The notes below the pieces were generated by a model. It ran no database searches, was not told the DNA's origin, and was given only the letters and a program-made list of their open reading frames with translations. Positions 1 through 7,978 of a stretch of DNA of 55,402 nucleotides are shown one piece after another. This DNA comes from Tychonema sp. LEGE 06208. Its GTDB lineage: Bacteria > Cyanobacteriota > Cyanobacteriia > Cyanobacteriales > Microcoleaceae. The stretch is from positions 1 through 55,402 of the forward strand of contig NZ_JADEWT010000031.1 in the NCBI RefSeq assembly GCF_015207505.1. Direction: 5' to 3'. Each line of letters opens with the position of its first letter. The stretch's first letter is position 1. The translations under genes were made by a program, and so were the position numbers.

Positions 1-33
1 CCTCTCCCCCTCTCCCCCCTCTTCCCCCTCTCC
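1..33. repeat. polypyrimidine CT-rich tract
   Basis: Low-complexity run of CCTCTCCCCC-like units directly after the hfq stop codon. The tract continues out of the window, so its full length cannot be seen. It is a simple-sequence repeat with no coding content. Confidence 0.6.
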
Positions 34-246
34 TCAACGGTTAGGTTTGATATAGGCAATTGCTGGTCGCGAGATCAGAATTTGTGTTTCTGAGGCATCT
101 ACGAGGCAAAGGCAGCTATGATCCTGCCAAAAAATTCTGCCGACTAGCAAGTCGCCGGTCGTGAGTTTGATTTCTACCTGTTCTTTGTCTTTGATGTAGC
201 TTTGTATTAGGCGAATGCTGGGCAATCCGGTCTCAAATTCAGACAT
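34..246 (-). CDS. hfq: Hfq-type Sm-like protein, cyanobacterial subfamily
   Basis: A 70-residue Sm-fold protein. Visible motifs are the Sm1-like stretch VEIKLTTGDLLVGRIFWQD (about residues 24-42) and the C-terminal strand ISRPAIAYIKP in place of the enterobacterial YKHA motif. Both are typical of the divergent cyanobacterial Hfq, which in Synechocystis acts with the pilus ATPase PilB and is needed for motility rather than being a classic sRNA chaperone. It is divergent from dapF, its usual neighbour in cyanobacteria, across a 266-bp gap filled with heptamer repeats. The length is normal for the family. The role is inferred from family; identity is fairly secure from sequence plus context. Confidence 0.88.
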   Translation of the reverse strand: MSEFETGLPSIRLIQSYIKDKEQVEIKLTTGDLLVGRIFWQDHSCLCLVDASETQILISRPAIAYIKPNR

Positions 247-263
247 ACTGGGAAATGGGTAAG

Positions 264-316
264 TTAGTCATTAGTCATCAGTCATCAGTCATCAGTCATT
301 AGTCATCAGTCATTAG
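264..316 (+). repeat. TAGTCAT/CAGTCAT heptamer array
   Basis: About seven tandem heptamers (TTAGTCA, TCAGTCA variants) between hfq and dapF. An opposing array of the reverse complement (ATGACTA) lies at 432-464, so the two arms could pair. This is the cyanobacterial short tandemly repeated repetitive (STRR) class. Confidence 0.85.
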
Positions 317-431
317 ATGTGTCCCCAAAAATATTCAAGAACGGGCGGGATGCCTGTTTCACAGGAATTATGGGGGAACTCTATTAATGGCCAACGGCAG
401 ACTCAGGACTAGGAAGATACGGGATGCCCAG

Positions 432-464
432 TACCAATGACTAATGACTAATGACTAATGACTT
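432..464 (-). repeat. ATGACTA heptamer array, inverted relative to 264-316
   Basis: About four tandem copies of AATGACT, the reverse complement of the array at 264-316. It lies about 50 bp upstream of the dapF start and so sits in the presumed promoter or leader zone. Confidence 0.8.
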
Positions 465-512
465 TAGAAGTCTATCAACTAATCAGTTTTAACCAAAAGA
501 GGTTTGTTTTTT

Positions 513-1355
513 ATGCCGATCGAGTTTGCGAAGTATCACGGACTGGGCAATGATTTTATTCTGATTGACAACCGCCACTCCCCGGAACCGGTGATAACAC
601 CAGAACAAGCTGTCGAAATGTGCGATCGACATTTTGGCATTGGGGCAGACGGCGTGATTTTTGCTCTTCCGGGTCAAAACGGCACTGACTATACGATGCG
701 GATTTTTAATTCCGACGGTTCGGAACCGGAAATGTGCGGCAACGGAATTCGCTGTTTGGCTAAGTTTATCGCCGATTTGGAAGGCGAGAAGGCGAAAACT
801 CAGTACCGCATCCACACTCTGGCGGGTGTGATTAGCCCCCAATTGCGATCGGACGGTCAAGTTAAGGTGGATATGGGAGTTCCCCGGCTGCTGGCTGCGG
901 AAATTCCGACAACTTTGGCCGCACCGGATGCTAAAGCTATTGATATGCCGATCGAGGTAGCGGGTAAATCTTGGTCTGTTACCTGTGTCAGCATGGGCAA
1001 TCCTCACTGCATTACTTTTGTAGACGATGTTTCGGCTGTTGCTTTAGAAACTGTCGGGCCTGTGTTCGAGCACCACCCAGCCTTCGGGCAGCGTACAAAT
1101 ACCGAATTCATTCAAGTAATACGATCGGACTACGTAAAAATGCGGGTGTGGGAAAGAGGCGCAGGTGCTACTCTAGCTTGTGGGACTGGTGCTTGTGCTG
1201 CTGTGGTAGCTGGAGTGTTGGTCGCTAAGTGCGATCGGACAACTGCTGTTGAACTCCCCGGCGGCGTTTTGGAAATCGAATGGGCCGAAGTTTCTGGGCG
1301 GATTTACATGACCGGGCCGGCACAGCGAGTATTTACTGGTTGTATTAGTCTTTAG
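513..1355 (+). CDS. dapF: diaminopimelate epimerase DapF
   Basis: Interconverts LL- and meso-diaminopimelate in the lysine and peptidoglycan pathway (cytoplasm). From the chosen ATG the protein is 280 residues, normal for DapF. Both catalytic cysteines are visible: Cys75 in EMCGNGIRC and Cys223 in LACGTGACA. An in-frame TTG lies 9 bp upstream, but the ATG at 513 is preferred because AAGAGG at 497-502 is well spaced and the protein then begins [15 protein letters not shown]. The TAG stop is also the first three bases of a TAGTCAT heptamer array. Next to hfq, as usual in cyanobacteria. Confidence 0.96.
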   Translation: MPIEFAKYHGLGNDFILIDNRHSPEPVITPEQAVEMCDRHFGIGADGVIFALPGQNGTDYTMRIFNSDGSEPEMCGNGIRCLAKFIADLEGEKAKTQYRIHTLAGVISPQLRSDGQVKVDMGVPRLLAAEIPTTLAAPDAKAIDMPIEVAGKSWSVTCVSMGNPHCITFVDDVSAVALETVGPVFEHHPAFGQRTNTEFIQVIRSDYVKMRVWERGAGATLACGTGACAAVVAGVLVAKCDRTTAVELPGGVLEIEWAEVSGRIYMTGPAQRVFTGCISL

Positions 1356-1424
1356 TCATTGGTCATTAGTCATTAGTCATTAGTCATTGGTCATCAGTCA
1401 TTGGTCATTAGTCATTAGTCATCT
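1353..1424 (+). repeat. TAGTCAT heptamer array starting at the dapF stop codon
   Basis: About ten heptamers (TAGTCAT, TGGTCAT, CAGTCAT). The first unit supplies the dapF TAG stop. An opposing ATGACTA array is present at 1538-1571. Confidence 0.88.
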
Positions 1425-1537
1425 ATGGGTGGTTTAAGGCAGTTTTTTGTATGATTGACAAAAAAATCAAATTGGATAATTCAAAATTTTTCTTGAATTC
1501 TGACTAAGGTCTTCCCCGTTGAGAACTAATTGGCTGC

Positions 1538-1600
1538 GGACTAATGACTGCTGACTAATGACTAATGACTAAAATCTAAAATCTAAAATCTAAAATTTAC
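1538..1600. repeat. ATGACTA heptamers followed by AAAATCT heptamers
   Basis: Positions 1538-1571 carry reverse-orientation GACTAAT/GACTGCT units. Positions 1570-1598 carry about four AAAATCT units that run up to the ribosome-binding site of the next gene. Two different heptamers are therefore placed back to back. Confidence 0.8.
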
Positions 1601-1613
1601 TAGGTGGATGTGC

Positions 1614-2759
1614 ATGGCTGGAGGTATTTATCTGATTCAGGACGACGACAGGCTGGTAGAAATGATGGAACAGCCCTACGACTCGGAAGACCAGTTACAA
1701 GATTTGCTAGTAACTTATCCGAATTTGATCGCGGGAGACCAAATCGATCGGGCGACGGCGCGCAGGTGGCTGTTAATTTCGCGGGAAGCAGCAGCGCCCA
1801 CCGATGAGGAAACAGCCGTCCAGTGGTCGCTGGATCATTTATTTCTCGACCAAAATGCAGTTCCTACTTTGGTGGATGTCAGGCGAACTCCTAATGCCGA
1901 ACTGCGGCAAAAAGTTTTGGGTCAGTCGATCGACTATGCTGCTAATGCGGTAGTTCACTGGCCAGTCGATTCAATTATTGCTCTGTTTGAAGCGAATTGT
2001 CGCGATCGGGGCCGCGATCCAGAACAGATTTTTGAAGAGTTTCTGGGCGCGGATGCTAATGAAGATAGGTTTTGGCAGAAGGTTAAAACTAATTTGCAAG
2101 CGGGTAAAATTCGCTTAGTGTTTGTCGCTGACGAGATTTCCGCTGAAATGCGCCGAGTTGTGGAATTTCTTAACGAACAAATGGACCCGGTTGAAGTTTT
2201 TGCACTGGAAATTAAGCAGTATGTAAGTGAAGACGGTTTGAAAACATTGGTTCCCAGAGTCATCGGCCAGACAGCGGAAGCACAGCAGAAAAAATCCAGC
2301 GCAACGCGCGAAAGAAGGCGCTGGGATGAATCGTCATTTTTTGCGGAAATCAAAGTTAGACGGGGCGCGGATGAGGCGCAAATGGCAAAAGCAATTTACC
2401 TTTGGGCGAAAAGTCAAGAACCCGAAGTTCAGATCCAGTGGGGAACGGGGGATGCCTACGGCGGTTTCGCCGCTCAATTGCCTCAAAGGGGAAGAAAACC
2501 CTATCAGTTATTCACTGTAGATATTGCTGGCAGAATGGAGATTTCTGCTGATAATTACGGTTCCCAGCCGCCGTTTAATGCGGAACAGAATTGGCTGGAA
2601 TTGAGAAGTAAACTGAGTTCGATCGGTCTGTCGTTGCCTATAGAACCAGGTGAGAGAAGGTCGCCGAGTCTGGCTTTGTTTACTTTGCAAGATGAATCTG
2701 CACTGAAGCAAGTTATGGAAACTTTTGATTGGGTGATTGAGCAAATTAAAAGGTTATAG
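1614..2759 (+). CDS. PD-(D/E)XK nuclease-like protein of unknown role
   Basis: I do not recognise a named gene. The N-terminal 115 residues resemble a PD-(D/E)XK-type domain: SEDQLQDLL, then WSLDHLFLDQ with Asp74, then PTLVDVRR, then GQSIDYAANAV. In relatives as I recall them the last acidic motif reads (D/E)VKR; here it is D88-V-R90, so the usual catalytic lysine is arginine. Residues 220-381 form a separate, unrecognised C-terminal region. The start at 1614 is preferred over the ATG at 1608 because AGGTGG (1602-1607) is then correctly spaced; this gives 381 residues. The TAG stop opens a heptamer array. A cytoplasmic DNA-related role is inferred only. Confidence 0.75.
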   Translation: MAGGIYLIQDDDRLVEMMEQPYDSEDQLQDLLVTYPNLIAGDQIDRATARRWLLISREAAAPTDEETAVQWSLDHLFLDQNAVPTLVDVRRTPNAELRQKVLGQSIDYAANAVVHWPVDSIIALFEANCRDRGRDPEQIFEEFLGADANEDRFWQKVKTNLQAGKIRLVFVADEISAEMRRVVEFLNEQMDPVEVFALEIKQYVSEDGLKTLVPRVIGQTAEAQQKKSSATRERRRWDESSFFAEIKVRRGADEAQMAKAIYLWAKSQEPEVQIQWGTGDAYGGFAAQLPQRGRKPYQLFTVDIAGRMEISADNYGSQPPFNAEQNWLELRSKLSSIGLSLPIEPGERRSPSLALFTLQDESALKQVMETFDWVIEQIKRL

Positions 2760-2866
2760 TCATTAGTCATTAGTCATTAGTCATTAGTCATTAGTCATTA
2801 GTCAGCAGTCAGCAGTCAGCAGTCAGCAGTCAGCAGTCATTAGTCATTAGTCATTAGTCATTAGTC
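2757..2866 (+). repeat. long TAGTCAT/CAGTCAG heptamer array starting at a stop codon
   Basis: Roughly fifteen heptamers: a TAGTCAT block, a central CAGTCAG block (about 2800-2838), then TAGTCAT again. The first unit provides the stop codon of the upstream gene. The mirrored array at 2955-2992 starts at the stop of the convergent gene. Confidence 0.9.
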
Positions 2867-2954
2867 CTTGGTAGTTAATAATTGGTTACGATCGACAACA
2901 AATAACAAATAACCAATAACAACTAACAACCTACAAATCACCAATAACAACTAA

Positions 2955-2992
2955 CTAATGACCACTAACTAATGACTAATGACTACTGACTA
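2955..2992 (-). repeat. TAGTCAT array (minus strand) starting at the aminotransferase stop
   Basis: Read on the minus strand the sequence runs TAGTCAG TAGTCAT TAGTCAT TAGTTAG, and the first TAG is the stop codon of the aminotransferase gene. Between this and the plus-strand array (2867-2954) there are AACAAATAACCAATAAC-type degenerate repeats. Confidence 0.85.
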
Positions 2993-4171
2993 ATATCGAA
3001 TATTAGCTTGTTTCAAGCGCCGCAATGCTTCTCCCAGCCGATCGCAATCTGCAATTAAACTAATTCTCACATATCCTTCGCCGCCCGGCCCAAAAGCATT
3101 GCCAGGAGTCACGACAACACCGGTTTGCTGCAAAACATTCAAAGCAAAATCCGTAGAACTCATCCCCGGAGTACAGGGAACCCAAAGATACATTGCAGCC
3201 AGAGGTTTAGGAATATTCCACCCTAATTCTGCTAATCCTTCAACCATGAAATCGCGGCGAGTGCGGTAGCGTTCCTGCACTTCGTGCAAGTAACTATCTG
3301 GCAATTGCAGCGCTGTTTCTGCTGCGGTTTGCAATGCGGAAAATATACCGTAATCTAGGTTAGTTTTTAAGGTTCGCAAACCTTGAATTATCTTGCTATT
3401 TCCTACTACAAAACCGACGCGCCAGCCGGCCATATTGTAAGTTTTGGACATGGTGTGAAATTCGACACCGATTTCTTTACCGCCGGGAATTTCTAATAAA
3501 CTTGTCGGTTGATAGCCGTCAAAGGCTAATTCCGCATAACACAAGTCGTGAACCAGCAAGATTTGATGTTTGTGCGCGAAAGCAACAATATCTTTATAAA
3601 ATTCGCGGGGTGCTGTTGCTCCCGTCGGATTACTGGGATAATTGAAATAGAGGATTTTGGCTTGTTCGGCTACGCTGTCGGGAATGTCGGCTAAGTCAAT
3701 TACCCAGTCATTTTCTGGTTTGAGAATGATATTGTGAACTTTTGCGCCGGCGATGATTGGGCCGCGAAATAATACGGGATAAGCAGGACTTGGTACTAAT
3801 ATTAAGTCGCCGGGATTGATATAGGCGATCGCAAAATGTGCTAAACCTTCTTTGGAACCCAACAAAGGCAATGCTTCGCTTTCTGGATCGAGTTCAACAT
3901 TGTAGCGACGGCTGTACCATTTAGTAATTGTGCGGCGGAAATTGGCAGTTCCTTCAAAGGGTGGATAGCCGTGATTTGCAGGATTTTGGATGGCTGCGAC
4001 AGCGGCTTCTACTACTGGTTGAGGAGTGGCACCGTCGGGGTTTCCCATTCCTAAGTCTATTAAATCGAGTCCTTGTTCGCGGGCGCGGGCTTTGAGTTCG
4101 TCGAGACGGGCAAATACGTAGGGCGGTAGTTTTTGCAACCTGTCAGCAGGGGTAATCCAATCCAAGGTCAT
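2990..4171 (-). CDS. class I/II aminotransferase (aspartate or LL-diaminopimelate aminotransferase-like)
   Basis: PLP-dependent fold-type I aminotransferase of 393 residues, full length. Visible landmarks: NYPSNPTGA (about 177-185), the PLP-ring Asp209 in VHDLCYAEL, Lys243 in HTMSKTYNMAGWRVGF as the Schiff-base lysine, and the substrate-carboxylate arginine in GEGYVRISL. The family includes cyanobacterial aspartate aminotransferases and LL-DAP aminotransferase (DapL). Nearby dapF makes a lysine-pathway role attractive, but the sequence alone does not decide it. The TAG stop opens a heptamer array. The upstream gene on the same strand is the GldA-like dehydrogenase, separated by 99 bp containing a perfect hairpin. 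Confidence 0.88.
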   Translation of the reverse strand: MTLDWITPADRLQKLPPYVFARLDELKARAREQGLDLIDLGMGNPDGATPQPVVEAAVAAIQNPANHGYPPFEGTANFRRTITKWYSRRYNVELDPESEALPLLGSKEGLAHFAIAYINPGDLILVPSPAYPVLFRGPIIAGAKVHNIILKPENDWVIDLADIPDSVAEQAKILYFNYPSNPTGATAPREFYKDIVAFAHKHQILLVHDLCYAELAFDGYQPTSLLEIPGGKEIGVEFHTMSKTYNMAGWRVGFVVGNSKIIQGLRTLKTNLDYGIFSALQTAAETALQLPDSYLHEVQERYRTRRDFMVEGLAELGWNIPKPLAAMYLWVPCTPGMSSTDFALNVLQQTGVVVTPGNAFGPGGEGYVRISLIADCDRLGEALRRLKQANIRY

Positions 4172-4200
4172 TTATTTTTTGTCAGTTGTCAGTTTTCCTG

Positions 4201-4266
4201 GTTTGTAGTAAGGACTTTCGTCCTTGCTAGCACAGCCTTTTCAGGACTTTAGTCCTTACTACAAAC
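4201..4266. repeat. perfect 16-bp inverted repeat (TTTGTAGTAAGGACT family)
   Basis: Arms 4201-4216 and 4251-4266 are perfect reverse complements with a 34-nt loop that itself carries GGACTTT copies. Related hairpins occur at 22778-22836 and 42885-43021, so this is a dispersed small palindromic element, not a gene-specific terminator. Confidence 0.85.
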
Positions 4267-4270
4267 TGTT

Positions 4271-5416
4271 TTAATTCTTAATCTTTAATTCTCCCACAGG
4301 TGCGGTGGTAGAAACCATCGCTGCCATTAATTGTTGGGGAACAACTTTAAAAGGCAGTCGGTGGATGTCGGAATTAGGATTGCAGGCTATGTCGGCGGCG
4401 CGCTGCAATTCTGCTATGGTAATGTCTCCGAGTCCTAGGTTATCTAAAGTTTGGGGCAATCCAATCTCGGCGTAGAATTTTAGCAGTTGCTGTCTGGCGC
4501 TAGCGGCAAGTTGATTGTTTTGCAGCATTTCTTCTAGTCGCAGTTGCACTAAGATGCCGTAGGCGACTTTTTCTCCGTGCAATGTGCCGTGACTTGCTAA
4601 TAGATGAGTTAGGCCGTTGTGGACGGCGTGGGCGGCGACGGTGCGACATTGGGCTCCGCCGATGCCGCCAATTACTCCTGCTAGCAATACGGCTGCGTCT
4701 GTGACTTCTTGCCAGGTTTCGCTACCGGGTTCTTTGAGGGCGGCTGCTGATTTTTGGAATAATATATCGCGCAGTATTCTAGCTTGTTGGACGGCCGAAA
4801 TTATCAAGGTTTGTTCGGAGTGTCCGCTGCTGACTGATGCTTCGTACCATTTGGCGATCGCATCTCCAATTCCTGCTACTAATGTCCGCTGCGGTGCGGT
4901 TTGAATTAAGCCGTAGTCGAGTATTAATAAGTCGGGACATCTGGCTAATGTGACATCGTATTGGAATGCACCTTGTTCGGAATAAATGTTAGAAAGGGCT
5001 GTCCAAGCGGCACAGGTGGCTGCTGATGTGGGTATGGTGGCGATCGGGATTTTGCACTGATGGGCGACGAGTTTGGCTGCGTCTAAGGCTTTGCCGCCGC
5101 CAACTCCGATGATGAAGTCGGCTTGATGGGTTTGGGCTGCTTCGCGGAGGGTTTCGAGGCCCCTTTCGCTGCAATCGTTGCCGTATTGTGTTTCGGCGGA
5201 TTGTAACTGCTGCTGTTCGAGGATTGGTTGCAGGTAGGGTTGGGCGGCGGCGAGGGAGTTGCTGCCGCCGACGATTAGCGGCCGCTTTCCGAAACGGGCG
5301 ATCGCATCTCCGGCTTGTGCGATCGCCGATCGACCCCGCAATACACAGGCGGGAGCAATTGTCAAGGAATAAATTGCTGGTGCGGTGGCGGTTTTAGTGC
5401 TTTGGGTTTGAGTCAT
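4271..5416 (-). CDS. iron-containing alcohol dehydrogenase family protein, GldA-like
   Basis: 381-residue group III (metal-dependent) dehydrogenase of the glycerol-dehydrogenase type, likely an NAD(P)-linked oxidoreductase of a polyol or small alcohol. The nucleotide-binding loop GVGGGKALDAAK lies at about 104-115. Metal ligands are visible: Asp185 (GIGDAIAKW), a His in AAHAVHNGL (about 263), and His280 in TLHGEKVAYG. Length and layout match GldA. Cyanobacteria carry this gene commonly, but its true substrate is unknown to me. The start at 5416 (MTQTQ) is the first in-frame ATG and the next 15 residues look like a normal lead-in. Confidence 0.85.
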   Translation of the reverse strand: MTQTQSTKTATAPAIYSLTIAPACVLRGRSAIAQAGDAIARFGKRPLIVGGSNSLAAAQPYLQPILEQQQLQSAETQYGNDCSERGLETLREAAQTHQADFIIGVGGGKALDAAKLVAHQCKIPIATIPTSAATCAAWTALSNIYSEQGAFQYDVTLARCPDLLILDYGLIQTAPQRTLVAGIGDAIAKWYEASVSSGHSEQTLIISAVQQARILRDILFQKSAAALKEPGSETWQEVTDAAVLLAGVIGGIGGAQCRTVAAHAVHNGLTHLLASHGTLHGEKVAYGILVQLRLEEMLQNNQLAASARQQLLKFYAEIGLPQTLDNLGLGDITIAELQRAADIACNPNSDIHRLPFKVVPQQLMAAMVSTTAPVGELKIKN

Positions 5417-6069
5417 CGAACCACTGGATAAGTGACGAGAAGGTTGACGCTTTGCAGGATTGCTGGATTTTCTAGGATAACTCTAACTCATGTTGGGCGA
5501 CATGGTAAGTTTTGTAAAGTTTTTATTAACTATTGTGGTTGGGGTGGGCTGGGGGAGTTGGAGGGCGATCGGTATAATAAATTTACGGCCAAGCATTGGG
5601 GAAGCACGATCGCACTTTACGATACGCAAAAATCTACACCCAAAGCAGAAACAACGATAAAATATTAAGTTCAAAGCTTTCCACAGTCATCGTCCTAGGG
5701 AGTTTGATCCAGGTCTTGATGAGCGTCATCATTCCTCTGTATATGGTCAGTAGCAAAGATTTCAATCGTTACTTCTCCTGGAAAAGACAAAATTATTCCC
5801 AATAGCCTCAGTGGATTAAATTTGATATAAACAAAAGCACCGCCTAACAACACGCACCAACTACGGAGAGTTGAACTGTTGTGATGCAAAGGCGATCGGC
5901 GCCTGCCAAAGCTGTATCCCAGCTAAGCGTGATTGGCAGGCTAGTAAGTGGGTTCTGAGAAGTTTATTAGTGCTCAGTGTTTTTGCAACAGAGCCGATCG
6001 GGTTGCCCTAACTAGCTATCCGATCGAGTTAGGAGTGCCGCGAAACTGGCACTTGAGTTTTATACTCGA
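5417..6069. other. gene-free stretch of about 650 bp
   Basis: I see no convincing gene. A weak minus-strand reading frame at 5695-5889 encodes a short hydrophobic stretch (GGAFVYIKFNPLRLLG) and could be a remnant of a small membrane protein, but nothing supports it. CGATCGG-containing sequence and short palindromic pieces occur at 5890-6060. Confidence 0.5.
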
Positions 6070-6486
6070 TTAACTTCCTCTATAAGTTGAGTAGCCATAT
6101 GGTGAAAGTGTAAGAGGGATGTGGTAATGAGAGTTGTCTTTGATTTCAAAGACAATTTCTACAAAGGGGTAAAGGCTCTCGGTTCTCTTCTGATTGAAAT
6201 AGCTTTTTGTGTCAAATTTCAACTTATAGGTTCCTTTGTTGTCGCTATTAGTCGGCAAAAAGTCTTTGATGCGCCCATTACTATCTGTCTCTTTTTTAGA
6301 AACTGTGCGCCACCGATCATTTTTATCGAGTTGATAAAGTTCGATCGGTACTTGTGTCGCAGGTTGCCCAATCGAAACGTCCAAGATGTGGGTTGAGAGT
6401 TGATAGTTATCACTTTGTGCAAAAGCAGTAGTCTGAATTGTTATTACCATTATTAGAGTAATAACTGCCTTAACGATTGTCTTCAT
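6070..6486 (-). CDS. hiuH: 5-hydroxyisourate hydrolase, exported
   Basis: Hydrolyses 5-hydroxyisourate in ureide (urate) degradation; transthyretin-like fold. The C-terminus is STYRGS, the exact family signature YRGS. The N-terminal motif LSTHILDVSIGQPA (about 30-43), with its catalytic His, and the later HIPLTLSPYGY are also present. A signal peptide (MKTIVKAVITLIMVITIQTTAFAQ, cleavage after about residue 23) places it in the periplasm. At 138 residues it is the family length plus the signal. No other uricase-pathway gene is visible here, so it is an isolated purine-catabolism gene. Confidence 0.9.
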   Translation of the reverse strand: MKTIVKAVITLIMVITIQTTAFAQSDNYQLSTHILDVSIGQPATQVPIELYQLDKNDRWRTVSKKETDSNGRIKDFLPTNSDNKGTYKLKFDTKSYFNQKRTESLYPFVEIVFEIKDNSHYHIPLTLSPYGYSTYRGS

Positions 6487-6818
6487 ACTTTTTAGTTACC
6501 TTGGATTATTTACAAGAAATTGGGATTTCAACGAAATAAGGAGATGATATTCAAGCTAATTAACTCAACAAAGAGCGACACCGACAGAGAGCAAGTAGGG
6601 AGCATCCTACTTTTATTTTTTATTCGCAAAATAACTTAACAACAGCCATTCATAGGCGATTCAACGATCTAGGGTATTTTCCTCTCTCAGGATTCTCAAA
6701 AGTGGGATGCTCCCATTATAAGTTAGCTTGCTTCGCTTTTGGCTGAAATAATTATTCTAAATTATCTGTCAGTATTATAACATTAAGGTATTCACCTCTA
6801 ATTACTGTAGTTCATTCT
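6487..6818. other. intergenic region between divergent genes with paired small hairpins
   Basis: Holds two related hairpins. AAGTAGG-GAGCAT-CCTACTT at 6593-6612 is followed by TTATTTTTTATT (terminator-like on the plus strand, although no plus-strand gene ends here). TGGGA-TGC-TCCCA lies at 6703-6715 in inverted orientation relative to the first. The region must also carry the promoters of hiuH and of the M15-like gene, but I cannot pick clear -10/-35 boxes. Confidence 0.55.
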
Positions 6819-7460
6819 ATGAGACAACCACAAACTGTTAAAGCTTTGGAAAAGCTAGGACGGGTTCAACTCTCTAAGAGTTTTTTCATGCGCGAGTTTC
6901 TTTATTCAGAAATCTCTCAAATTGAAGGTATCCCTAACATTCCTAGCGATCCAGATTTGGCGATCGCAGCCGGAAAGAATTTGTGTGAGAGGGTACTTGA
7001 ACCAATTCAAGATGCGCTTGGTCGGATTAGTATCCGTTCAGCCTATCGTTCTTGTGCCGTGAACGCCACAGGAGCAGAGAATAACAATCAGTACAGTTGT
7101 GCCAGTAATGAGTCCAACTATGCAGAACATATCTGGGATGTAAAAGATTCAGAGGGGTATATGGGAGCAACAGTATGTATTGTTGTTACATCATTCATCC
7201 CTTACTATGAACGCACTCAAGATTGGACAGCATTGGCATGGTGGATACATGACCACATTGATGCTTATGCAGGAATGACCTTTTTCCCAAAGTATGCAGC
7301 ATTCAACATTAGGTGGAGCGAGAATCCTAATGTTTCAAAAGTAATTGATAGCTACGTAGAAAACCCGCACACTGGTAAGAGAGGGTGTCTGACAAAGGAG
7401 GGGATGGATAATTTCTCAGGTTCGCACGAGCAGTTTTACCAAGAGTTTATCGATCGCTGA
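6819..7460 (+). CDS. peptidase M15-like conserved protein
   Basis: 213 residues, no signal peptide. The central part (about 20-110) resembles M15-type D-Ala-D-Ala peptidase domains: the lead-in SKSFFMREFLYSEIS, then IRSAYRSCAVN, then HIWDVKD in the position of a His-x-Asp metal pair. The C-terminal part (WWIHDHIDAY, MTFFPKYAAFNIRW) belongs to a bacterial family I have seen annotated only as hypothetical or M15-like. Catalytic activity is unproven. The TGA stop is immediately followed by a fragment of the XPB helicase gene tail in antisense. GC content appears lower than in flanking genes, consistent with an accessory gene. Confidence 0.6.
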   Translation: MRQPQTVKALEKLGRVQLSKSFFMREFLYSEISQIEGIPNIPSDPDLAIAAGKNLCERVLEPIQDALGRISIRSAYRSCAVNATGAENNNQYSCASNESNYAEHIWDVKDSEGYMGATVCIVVTSFIPYYERTQDWTALAWWIHDHIDAYAGMTFFPKYAAFNIRWSENPNVSKVIDSYVENPHTGKRGCLTKEGMDNFSGSHEQFYQEFIDR

Positions 7461-7502
7461 CTAACCATCGCCTTGAACCTCAATGCTCTAATTGTAACCC
7501 TG
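7461..7502 (-). pseudogene. ~40-bp remnant of the XPB helicase gene 3' end
   Basis: Positions 7461-7484 match 10729-10752 exactly over 24 bp in the same orientation, and similarity continues for about 17 more bases (roughly 35 of 41 identical). In the XPB frame the minus strand would read QGYN, a stop, then SIEVQGDG and stop, against QGYSYTIEVQGDG at the true XPB end. It starts directly after the M15-like gene stop. Confidence 0.8.
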
Positions 7503-7687
7503 CTGCGAATCTCTCGATCGATCGCCCTTTTCCCATATCCTAGAAAAACACAGCTATTCAAATCATAAAAAACACAAAATTAGTATCGTAATCGAGTAAG
7601 ATTTACGATAAAATAGCTAGTCATGATATATCAATTTGTGCAAACAATTAAGCAGGCTACTAATTCTTCTATAACTGCTGCCGACAC

Positions 7688-7978
7688 TTAACCGAGACAT
7701 TTAACAAATCGCTCACTAGCTACACTTCTAATTTGCAAAATATTACCTACTGAGTCTGTATCTAACCCGTTTTCTTCTGTTCGCTGGATGGGAATCATGA
7801 AGGGTCGATTTTGAAATTTTGGCTGCCATTTTGCCACAGGAATGATAATCCTCATTGGAATAGAACTTAACATTTCAGAACTTATGATAACAGCCGGACG
7901 AGTTTTTTGAATTTCTTGGCCTCGGGTTGGATCTAGTTGTACTAGCCAAATCTCTCCTCGTTTCGAGTTAAGAGTCAT
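7688..7978 (-). CDS. MazF/PemK-family toxin, truncated by a premature stop
   Basis: mRNA-interferase fold: RGEIWLVQLDPTRGQEIQKTRPAVIIS at the N-terminus (the conserved GEIW, DP..G.E..K.RP motifs) and LQIRSVASERFV near the end, where MazF normally reads QIRSV..ERF. The open frame stops after 96 residues at FVKCLG. Reading past the TAA (7688-7690) gives VSAAVIEELVACLIVCTN and a natural stop at 7631, which is the missing C-terminal helix. At the stop position relatives usually have Gln (CAA to TAA). Overlaps the antitoxin gene by 11 bp. The toxin is probably weakened or dead; this is inferred. Confidence 0.85.
   Translation of the reverse strand: MTLNSKRGEIWLVQLDPTRGQEIQKTRPAVIISSEMLSSIPMRIIIPVAKWQPKFQNRPFMIPIQRTEENGLDTDSVGNILQIRSVASERFVKCLG

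Noticed and set aside
264..316. Possible CRISPR array
   Set aside because: Units are 7-bp direct repeats without unique spacers, and no cas gene is present.
489..1007. Long open frame antisense to dapF
   Set aside because: It is a shadow of the dapF coding frame; dapF has both catalytic cysteines and a ribosome-binding site.
5698..5720. String AGTTTGATCCAGGTC resembling the 5' end of 16S rRNA
   Set aside because: Only about 12 bases agree and nothing downstream is rRNA-like; no tRNA or 23S piece is nearby.
5695..5889. Short minus-strand frame with a hydrophobic stretch (GGAFVYIKFNPLRLL)
   Set aside because: No ribosome-binding site or family resemblance; 64 codons in a gene-free area is within chance.
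6593..6612. Intrinsic terminator of a gene
   Set aside because: The hairpin plus T-run is on the plus strand, but no plus-strand gene ends there; reported only as a hairpin.
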